Shown here: positions 55,795 to 64,000 of the stretch, one piece after another
Layout: each line of letters opens with the position of its first letter
Numbering within the stretch: position 1 is the first letter of the stretch
NCBI RefSeq assembly: GCF_019175385.1
Contig: NC_083343.1
Coordinates: forward strand, 50,800,457-50,864,456
Reading direction: 5' to 3'
DNA from: Lycium barbarum
Lineage: Eukaryota > Streptophyta > Magnoliopsida > Solanales > Solanaceae
Length of the DNA stretch: 64,000 nucleotides
Program-made: the position numbers and the translations under genes
Notes under the pieces: generated by a model
Databases searched by the model: none
Told to the model about the DNA's origin: nothing
Seen by the model: the letters and a program-made list of their open reading frames with translations, nothing else

Positions 55795-58722
55795 TGTTAT
55801 GTCCCGTGTTTTCGTATAATTGGAAATCGAGAAATAATTACGACTTGGGTGTTAGAAGGACATAATTTGATTTTAGTAAATATGACTATGTTGGTTATGG
55901 AATCATTAATGTCAAGACCTCGGGGAAGGCCGAGGATAAATTTGGGATTTCGGAAATTAGTTTCGGGAATTACAAAACGGGACTTTTCAAGAATTGGGCC
56001 AAAGAAATTATAACTCAAATGAAGCCCAACAATTGAAGGGGGCCGGCCATAGCAAGTGGCCCAAGCCCACTTTTAAAGGATCATGTGATATGCACATGAC
56101 CCCTAAATGGATATATATGTGATATACTTAAGAATTATCAAGAAAACTAGAACAAAATCAAGAACACCAACAAGAAAGGGCTTTCGGCCGTAGCTAGGAA
56201 AAAAAAAGAGAAAGAAAATTCCCAAGTTCTATTGTTGATCCAAAAATCCTAATTTTTGCATATTTGTGAAGTACTCAAGGCCCTCTTCAACGGGGTATAA
56301 TTAGTTTGGCGCAAGAACGACGTTTACGACAAGTCGGGTTTTCAAAGAAAAGGTAAGAATTTTGCCCCTTTAATGTTATAGAATTGATGTGAATATGTTA
56401 AGGATTGAGACTAGACGAGAATCCCGTAACTTGGATGTAAATAGAAAGCCGTGGGTGTGTGTGTATAGTGTGTATTGGCCGTGAGCCATAGGGAGGAAAA
56501 ATGATGTGAATTGATCTTGTTTAAGTTGGTATAATGCGTTGTTGTGACCCTTACGTCGTAAATGATTGATTGATGAATGAAATTGGCGTTGGAAAATGAT
56601 TTTGGATATTATCGGAAAGTGTATACCTTTGGTATAATTGTGTATATCATTGTATATTTAGGGTGCTAAATACTTTAAATATGAGTTATAGTTGATGTTA
56701 ATGAATTCGGAATGAAACGACGCAAGTTAGAACCTTCGTTATAAGTTTTGATGTACTTGAAGGAATTAGGGAAAGTAATGAATTTTGGACGATTTTGTAT
56801 ATAGTTTGGAATATGTTTGGGATGTGTTTGAATAATCGCGAATGAGTAAATGAATATAATGATGTGGATATAGATTTGGAGTTTTGGAAGTTTGAATGAA
56901 AAGTTGCCAACTTAGGTAATAAGGTAGGACTTTGAAGGTAGAGTGGTTTGATTGTGATTTGTGTTGTTTGTTGATGTGTGGGCTGCTGTTGTTGTTGTAT
57001 TTTGAGCCGAGCTAAGTCTCGGGGATGTTAGATTTATAGGGGAAGTGCTGCCGAAATTTCGGTAGGCAAAAATTAAGTTAATGGCATTTTTCAGCCTAAG
57101 AATCTCAATTGGTAACTTTGACCATTTGCAGATTTTAGACGGAACGGGACTTGACTTTTGGGAGAGCATACGACGTCTGTAAGGTATGTAAAGCTTCCCA
57201 CTCCTTCATTTGGCATATCTTAGTGTGTTAGACGAATATGAGAACTTCCGGAGCATTTCTGCTCCTCGAAACCCGATCCACAGAAAAGTTACTATTCATT
57301 CAATTCGATTGAAGCCTAAGGGCTCTATTTTGGCTAGAATGCCACCACTCGTCCGAAACCTATCGAAATGTGGTCGGGTAACCTAGAAACGACCATGTAT
57401 GACCTTTGGCATATAAATGTTCGTAAAGATAAGTTCGCCACCTCACTTTGACTCGAGGTGGGCCCGCTACCCTGAAACGCCCTATTTGTCTTATTGGACT
57501 ATCTTTGTGAATAAAGTTGGATACGATACTTTCGATTTTGAAACTCCCTCCTATGAGATGTATTTTGAATATTATGATACGCTAAGTTACGTTTTGAGCT
57601 ATACGTACTATTTGGAAATGTTTTGTGAAATGAAACCTTATATCGACTAAGTATTCGACTATTTTGTATTATGAAATGACTTATGGGATTACTCTGCTTT
57701 GAAAGACTATTTTGAAGTATGATTTGCATTTGTTTGCTCACGACTCCGCTCGTGCCTTATTATGACTTCGTTCACCGGTTCCCGGGCCGGTTTTGATTCG
57801 TGCGCCTTATGATAATTCGGCCGTATGCTGTGTTACGGTTCCCGAGGCTTCGCCATAGGGCCGGGTTCCGTTTGGAGTTATGCTGTGATATGGCTCGTGA
57901 TGCGATACGCTCACCTATGATTATGTTTGTGTTCGGGGATGTACGGAGATTTGAAACCTTCTGGTGTTATGCTGTGTGTGGCGCCAGCGTCGGAGTGGGG
58001 ACCACGTTCCTAAGCGTTTGCATGATTTCAATTGCATTATGTATACGTATATGATTTCGCTACAGATTTTGACATACCCAATTGTACTCCACTTTGACAT
58101 TTGATTTGCTTTCGGTTTTGATCCATATTTCTGTACTCCGTGCTTTACATACTCAATACATATTTCGTACTGACCCCCTCTCTTCGGGGGCTGCGTTTTA
58201 TGCCCGCAGGTGCAGATATCGGTGATCCTCCGCAGTAGGCTTCACTTCTTGCTATTCCGGAGTACTCCTATTTGATCCGGAGTCCACTTTTGGTACAGAC
58301 TCTTTTTGCTTTGTATATATTCGGTATATTTGACTATTTGGGTACGCCGGGGCCCTGTCTCGCCATATGTCTTTGTTTTGAGTTCGTAGAGGCCTGTAGT
58401 CATATATGTGGGGCGAGGGTCCTGTATATGTTGGTCTGATTTTGTTTTCTGGTCTTAAAGCGGTCCGATTGTCATGATGGCCCCAAATGGCCCCTATGCT
58501 TATATTTGCACTTCTGACCAGCGATGTCTATTCCGCCGCTCAGTTTGTATTTGATATGATATTTTGATTTGGCACGACCGCTTAAGACATATTTCATATA
58601 AATTATGTTCGATATGATTTCGAAAAATTATGAAATAAGTTTTGATTTGAAAATGAATGTGTGATTCGGTCCGGGTACCCAGGTAGGGTGCCAGTCGCTG
58701 CCCACGAGGCTGGGTCGTGACA
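55795..58722 (+). mobile_element. Element B right LTR (B2), mosaic
   Basis: 2,928 bp. By eye it differs from B1 at about 4 sites in the first 2.3 kb (to about 58145) and about 12 sites in the last 0.58 kb. It is preceded and followed by GTATG, as a solo LTR of element B would be. Confidence 0.93.
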
Positions 58723-58727
58723 GTATG

Positions 58728-58900
58728 ATACAATTCTGTACATTTGATTCTGATTACGAATCCGTCTGATACGCCTTTGTACGTCTGACTCCGATCTCAG
58801 ACTTGTCTGATATACTTCCGTACCTCTGATGTTGACTATGAATCCGTCCGATATGCTTATACGCGTCTGGCCCTAGTTCTGAATCTGTTTGGCATGAAGT
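58728..58900 (+). repeat. 41-bp minisatellite, right part
   Basis: Continues the array of 45617-45844 after element B: units from TTTGATTCTGATTACGAATC (58758) through TCTGATGTTGACTATGAATC, fading after about 58890. Confidence 0.75.
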
Positions 58901-59208
58901 GTCTGGTATGAAGTAAAGTGAGATTACGACGATGTGGTAAGAAACTCAGCAGTGTAACAAAAAAATGATATTGACTATGACGTCTGGAAAGCGTTCGTTT
59001 GTTATAAGAATATATCTTATGGTTCGATGATTACGAGGGGTATGAGAAAATAAATCAGGAAGGCGTTTGAATCAGTGATGTGAAAATTTCCCCATGACGT
59101 GGTGAAGGGGCCATGTCGGAAAATCAATAAAGGACATCTATAAAGAGAACACTCCCGGAGTAGTATGACACCCCATGAGGTCAATTTAACATTCGAGGAT
59201 GAATGTTC
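58901..59208 (+). other. Element A 3' untranslated region
   Basis: Non-coding; nothing recognised apart from the family end CATTCGAGGATGAATGTTC just before the polypurine tract. Confidence 0.5.
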
Positions 59209-59209
59209 T

Positions 59210-59223
59210 AAAGGGGGGGAGAA
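59210..59223 (+). promoter_or_regulatory. Polypurine tract of element A
   Basis: AAAGGGGGGGAGAA directly before the 3' LTR start. This is the plus-strand priming site. Confidence 0.9.
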
Positions 59224-62163
59224 TGTTATGTCCCGTGCTTTCGTATAATTGGAAATCGAGAAATAAACAAGACTTGTGTGTTATAAGGAAATATTTTTGA
59301 TTTTGGTGAATATGACTATGTTGGTTGTGGAATCATTAATGTTAAGACATCGGGGAAGGCCGAGGGTAAATTTGGAATTTCGGAAATTAGTTTCGGGAAT
59401 TACAAAACGGGACGTTTTATGAATTGGGCCAAGAGAATTTGAACATAAAATTGAGGCCCAAAGTGTGAAGTGGCCGGCCAAGTTGAGGTCCAAGCCCATT
59501 CTTTGCAAGTCATGTGCTATGCACATGACTTTAAGTGGATATATATCAAGGCATACTTTGGAAATTATCAAGAAATCATTCAAAACAAAAAAAAAATTTG
59601 GAGAACACTCCATTGGAGCTCTCGGTCGAACAAGGGAAAAGGAGAAAAAAAAAATTCCATAGCCTTTGTTATTAATCCAAAAATCTTAGTTTCTACATAG
59701 TTGTGAAGTGCTCAAGACCCTCTTCAACGGGGTATAATTAGTTTGGCACAAAAACTACGTTTGCGACAAGTCGGGGTTTCAAGAAAAGGTGAGAATTCTT
59801 ACACTTTTGTGTTATAGAATTGATATGAATGTGTTAAGGATTGAGAATAGACGAGAATCCCGTAACTTTGATGTGTGAATGAAGCCATGGGTGTGTGTAT
59901 ATTTTGCATTGTGGCCGTGAGCCTTAGGAAGGAGAAGGAGTGTGAATTTGATCTTGTTTAGTTTGTATAATGTGTCGTTGTGACCTTTATGTCATAAATG
60001 ATTGATTGATGAATTGGATTGGCGTTGGAAAATGATTTCGGAACGTTATCGGAAAGTATATACCTTTGGTATATTTGTGTATATCATTGTATATCGTTGA
60101 TGCTAAAGACTTTAAATGTGACATATAGTTGATGTTAATGAATTCGGAATGAAACGACGCAAGTTCGAATGTCCGTCGTGACTTTTGATGTTTTGAATGA
60201 AATATGGAAAATAATGAATTTCGGGAACTTTCGTATATGGTTTGGAAAGTATTTGGGATGTGATTGAATAATCTTGAATGAGTAAATGAATATAATGATG
60301 TGGATATAGATTTGGGATTTTGAAGTTTTGAATGAAAAGTTGCCAACTTATGTAATAAGGTAGAACTTTGAAGCTAGAGTGATTAGATTATGATTTGTGT
60401 TGTTTGATGATGTGTGGGCTGTTGTTGTTGATGTATTTTGAGCCGAGCTAAGTCTCGGGGACGTTAGATTTATAGGGGAAGTGCTGCCGAAATTTCGGTA
60501 GACAAAAATGAAGTTAATGGCATTTTTAAGCCTAAGAATCTCAAATTGGTAACTTTGACCATTTGCAGATTTCGGACGAAACGGGATTTGATTTTAAGGA
60601 GAGCATACGACGTCTATAAGGTATGTAAAGCTTCCCACTTCTTTGTTTGGCATGTCTTAGTGTGATAGGCGAATATTGGAACTTCCGGAGCATTTCTGCT
60701 CCTCGAAACCCGATCCACAGACAAGTTACTATTCATTCAATTCAATTGAAGCCTAAGGGCTCTATTTTGACTAGAATGCCACCAATCGTCTGAAACCTAT
60801 CAAAATGTGATCGGGTCACTTGGAAATGGTTATGTATGAACTTGTGGCCCCTAAATGTTCGTAAATTATTCTCGCCACCTCAATTCGACTCGAGGTGGGC
60901 CCGCTAACCCCGAGACGCCCTATTTGTTCTATCGGGCTTTCCTTTTGAATAAGGTTTGATATGAACCCCTTTGATTTTGAAACGTTCTGCTATGAGCTAT
61001 GTTATGAATATTATGATATGCTAAGTTACGTTTTGAGCCATACGTACCATTTTGGGAACATTTTGTGAAAAAGAATCTTCGTATCGACTAAGTATTCGAT
61101 TATTTTGTACTATGAAATGACTTATGAGATTACTAAGTTTGAAAGGCTATTTTGAAATATGAATTGCATTTGTTTGCTCACGACTCCGCTCGTGCCTTAT
61201 TATGACTTCGTTCACCGGTTCCCGGGCCGGTTATGATTCGTGCGCCTTATGATGATTCGGCCGTATGCTGTGTTGCGGTTCCCGAGGCTTTGCCATAGGG
61301 CCGGGTTCCGTTTGGAGTTGTGCTGTGATATGGCTCGTGATGCGATACGCTCACCTATGTTTGTGTTTGTGATCGGGGATGTACGGAGATTTGAAACTTT
61401 CTGGTGTTATGCTGTGTGTGGCGCCAGCGTCGGAGTGGCGACCACGTTCCTAAGCGTTTGCATGATTTCGTTTGCATTATGTATACGTATATGACTTTGA
61501 TACGGATTTTGACATACTGGTTTGTACTACACTTTGTCATCTGATTTGCTTTCGGTTTTGGCCCATATTTCTGTACTCCGTGCTTTACATACTCAGTACA
61601 TATTTCGTACTGACCCCCTTTATTCGGGGGCTGCGTTTCATGCCCGCAGGTACAGACATTGGTGATCCTCCACTGTAGGCTTCACTTTCTGCTATTTTGG
61701 AGTACTCCTTCTGATCCGGAGTCCACTTTTGGTACAGACTCCTTTTGCTATGTATATGCTCTGTATATTTGACGATTTGGGTACGGCGGGGCCCTGTCTC
61801 GCCATATGTCTTTGTTTTGAGTTCGTAGAGGCCTGTAGTCATATATTTGGGGCGAGGGTCCTATATATGTTTGTTTGATTTTGTTTTTTGGTCTTAAAGC
61901 GGTCCGTTTGTTTTGGATGGCCCTAAATGGCCCTTATGCTTATGTTTGAACTTTTGACCGGCGATGTCTATTCCGCCGCTCAGTTTGGTTTTGATATGAC
62001 ATTTTGATTTGTGCGACCGCTTAAGACATATTTTGATATAAATTCTGTTGATATGACTTTTATGAATTTTTGGAATATGCTCGGATTTGGTAAATGAATA
62101 TGCGGTTTGGTCTGGGTACCCAGGTAGGGTGCCAGTCGCGGCCCACGGGGCTGGGTCGTGACA
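59224..62163 (+). mobile_element. Element A 3' LTR
   Basis: 2,940 bp; pairs with 40034-42971. Core palindrome at 60487-60498, stem-loop 61594-61612. Followed by TSD CTTAT. Confidence 0.95.
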
Positions 62164-62456
62164 CTTATGGAACCTTCTTAACACTTGTTCAACACCTCAT
62201 TAACAATCTAAGGGATGCTATAACTCTTTTCCGAGACATCATTAATCCATCATAAACTTGTTACTTGTAAATCCTTTCCGATACATAACGTATACCTTGC
62301 CCTTTCTTGGCAACTTTCTCCTCTTACCTTGAATGTCTTTGAAATGCCAATGAGGTTCATCAAATGCTATTTCTTACTTATCGAAACATCGTATATTTCG
62401 TGCCCTTCGTTAGTCTATTCACTGTGCATTAATGGAAAATTTTCCGAGGTGTAACA

Positions 62457-62470
62457 TTCTCCCCCCCTTA
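62457..62470 (-). promoter_or_regulatory. Polypurine tract of element E
   Basis: The minus strand reads TAAGGGGGGGAGAA, directly upstream of the E 3' LTR start, and is preceded by CATTCGAGGATGAATGTTCC as in element A. Confidence 0.88.
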
Positions 62471-62697
62471 GGAACATTCATCCTCGAATGTTAAGTTCTC
62501 GGGGATTCTATAAAACTTTCGCCAGAGTTTCCCCTATAATATGGCACTACCATCCTGGCACAACAACTCATAATAACAATGCCTCACAGGGCCATAACAT
62601 AAAAGAAATAGAGTTTGTCCACACACACCCCAAATGCATAAAAAAAAAGGAAGCATACATACCTCATGATCTTGACGTCTCATCTTGGATCTCTTCC
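62471..62697 (-). other. Element E 3' untranslated region
   Basis: Between the end of pol and the polypurine tract. Nothing recognised. Confidence 0.4.
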
Positions 62698-63904
62698 GGG
62701 GGCTGAAATAAGTGTGGGTACTTGGACTTCATATTTTCTTCCGCTTCTCAAGTCATTTCTTCTCGGTTATTATTTCTCCACAAAACCTTAACTGAGACCA
62801 CTTCTTTGTTTCTAAGCCTCCGTACTTGCCTATCTAATATGGCAATGGGTACCTCTTCATAAGTCAACTTTTCTGTCACATGAACATCATTTACTGGAAC
62901 GATCCTAGTAGGATCTCCAACATATTTGCGAAGCATCGAGACATGGAAAACTGGATGAACTGACTCCAAATCAGGAGGTAGATCTTATTCATAAGCCACA
63001 TTGCCTACTTTGCGAATAATCTCATAAGACCCAATGTATCGGGGACTAAGCTTCCCCTTTTTGCCAAATCTCATAACGCCTTTCATTGGTGACACCTTTA
63101 GGAATACCCAATCTTTCACTTGGAACTCTAAGTCCCTTCAACGATTATCCGCATAGGACTTTTGACGACTTTGGACTACTAATAGCCGATCTTGTATGAG
63201 CTTAACTTTCTCTATGGCTTCCTGGACCAAGTCTGGCCTTGTCAATTTAGTCTCTCCTACTTCAAACCACCCAATTGAGGATCTACATTTTTGCCCATAC
63301 AAAGCCTCGTATGGTGCCATTTGGATGCTAGAATAATAACTATTATTATAAGTAAACTCAATAAGTGGTAAGTGATCGTCCCAATTACCTCCAAAATCCA
63401 TCATACATGCTCGTAGCATATCCTCGAGAGTCTAAATGGTATGTTCAGCTTGTTCGTCACTCTGCGGATGAAATGTCATGCTAAGACTCACATGAGTCCC
63501 CAAACCCTCTTGGAAGAACTTCCAAAAATTAGCTGTAAACTGAGTTCCTCTATCAGAGATAATAGATATTGGAACACCGTGAAGTCGCACTACTTCTTTA
63601 ACATAAAGCTTTGCATAATCTTCTGCCACATATGTAGTTCTGACTGGTAAGAAATGAGCTGACTTCGTAAGTCTATCCATAATAACCCATATAGAATCAT
63701 ACTTACATCGGGAATGGGGTAAGCCTGTAATGAGGTCTATGTTAATTACTTCCCATTTCCAAGTTGGAATTTATATAGCTTGCAGCAATCCGCCCGGATT
63801 TTGGTGCTCGATTTTCACTTGTTGACAGTTGGGACACTGAGCTACAAATTCCGCTATATCCTTCTTCTTCCCATTCCACCAATATATAGATTTAAGATCA
63901 TGAT
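62698..63904 (-). pseudogene. Element E integrase with chromodomain-like C-terminus
   Basis: Minus-strand remnant starting at the second half of the zinc finger (YWWNGKKKDIAEFVAQCPNC, near 63880-63820). The core follows in MDRLTKSAHFLPVRTTY (63680-63630), IISDRGTQFTANF (second Asp) and EQAEHTI (Glu). The C-terminal part has MAPYEALYGQKCRS, SPMKGVMRFG-type text, then ESVHPVFHVSMLRKYVGDP and a chromodomain-like tail (LTYEEVPIAILDRQVRRLRN). In-frame stops lie at 63431-63433 (TAG, CAG expected), about 63136 (TGA, CGA expected), about 62984 (TAA) and about 62745 (TGA, TGG expected). Upstream pol is missing, because the fragment joins LTR sequence at about 63904. Confidence 0.85.
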
Positions 63905-64000
63905 ATATTTTCTATCCATCATTCATACTATTTCCGTTGGCAACAATACATCTATATCACCATCAATAACTATGCCCACATCAATGTACATAAGCCGACG
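63905..64000 (-). mobile_element. Partial C/E-type LTR joined to integrase (cut by window end)
   Basis: TTCTATCCATCATTCATAC and the following bases match mid-LTR sequence at 38005 onward and at 4745 onward. On the minus strand the LTR is upstream of the integrase fragment, so everything from the rest of this LTR through RNase H was deleted. Confidence 0.8.

Larger units (their letters stand above)
45845..58722 (+). mobile_element. Element B, rearranged, inserted in element A
   Basis: Flanked by TSD GTATG (45840-45844 and 58723-58727). The left LTR is 45845-48772 and the right LTR is 55795-58722. The interior 48773-53530 has PBS, gag and pol in one frame up to integrase. From 53531 to 55794 the interior is not B sequence but a copy of A interior 43583-45844, including the GTATG before the second LTR. 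So the chromodomain/C-terminus and polypurine tract of B are missing and a 5.2-kb segment is duplicated. The structure needs at least one unequal exchange after insertion. Confidence 0.9.
53531..58722 (+). repeat. Second copy of 43583-48772 (5.2 kb)
   Basis: It repeats A gag from mid-capsid, the NC tail, non-coding blocks, 5S-like unit, G-run, minisatellite start and the B LTR, at an offset of 9,948 bp (9,950 after the longer G-run). Differences are few up to about 58150 and more frequent after it. Confidence 0.95.
40034..62163 (+). mobile_element. Element A, gag-only Gypsy element hosting element B
   Basis: LTRs at 40034-42971 and 59224-62163 start TGTTATGTCCCG and end GGGTCGTGACA. TSD CTTAT lies at 40029-40033 and 62164-62168. 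Without element B its interior has PBS, gag, a non-coding block with a 5S-like unit, a 41-bp minisatellite and a polypurine tract. Protease, RT, RNase H and integrase are absent, so it is non-autonomous. The LTR pair differs by roughly 2 percent over the stretch I compared by eye. The PBS and gag match element B closely, which suggests that B-type copies could supply the missing enzymes. Confidence 0.92.
37897..62456 (-). mobile_element. Element E 3' LTR, split by element A
   Basis: This is a minus-strand C-related LTR in two pieces, 37897-40033 and 62169-62456, separated by element A and one CTTAT copy. The joined length of about 2.43 kb is close to complete LTR C3 (2,477 bp). On the minus strand it begins TGTTACACC at 62456, directly after a polypurine tract, so it is a 3' LTR. 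Its end reads GTCACAACCC on the plus strand with CG where TG is expected, so the terminal dinucleotide is mutated or trimmed. It has the stem-loop at 38378-38396 (last pair lost) and U3 palindromes at 39847-39991. Confidence 0.85.

Overview
This window looks like plant nuclear heterochromatin, probably from Solanaceae. That placement is an inference from the retrotransposon families and their long LTRs, not from a host gene. I found no convincing host protein gene. Almost every base belongs to a nested stack of Ty3/Gypsy LTR retrotransposons. Most coding regions are broken pseudogenes. I named the LTR families A to G for this report only.

Layout, left to right. (1) 1-1527 is the 3' part of an A-family LTR. 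(2) 1528-4630 plus 19045-20118 is best read as the 5' LTR of a Tat/Ogre-like Gypsy element, split by an insertion. (3) 4631-19039 (minus strand) is a chromovirus-like element, family C, expanded into LTR-internal-LTR-internal-LTR. It has one CATGT target-site duplication (TSD) around the whole array. Its leftmost LTR holds a 3.3-kb solo LTR, family D, at 6402-9732 with TSD CCTAG. (4) 20121-33210 is the decayed Tat/Ogre-like interior: PBS, extra ORF1, gag, protease, G-patch, RT, two RNase H domains, integrase and a 3' region with a 48-bp minisatellite. A 701-bp hAT-like MITE with TSD ATAACTTG sits between the G-patch and RT. (5) 33211-34737 is LTR F, 34738-37343 is LTR G followed by its PBS and leader, and 37897 onward is element E (minus strand). 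(6) 40034-62163 is element A (TSD CTTAT), inserted in the 3' LTR of E. Element B (45845-58722, TSD GTATG) is inserted in the interior of A. (7) 62164-64000 is the rest of the E 3' LTR, its polypurine tract, an integrase/C-terminal pseudogene, and another LTR piece.

Element A carries gag but no pol. Element B carries same-family LTRs, gag and most of pol, so B-type copies could have mobilised A-type copies. About 5.2 kb running from A gag through the B LTR occurs twice (43583-48772 and 53531-58722). The second copy is spliced onto B integrase and makes an open integrase-gag fusion frame.

Points most worth following: a 5S-rRNA-like Pol III unit inside element A; a mosaic B LTR that records a recombination switch; a stem-loop, a core promoter and an intron-like splice-site pair shared by several otherwise different LTR families; the single-TSD tandem array; and nonsense codons that mostly fit C-to-T change at CG or CHG sites.
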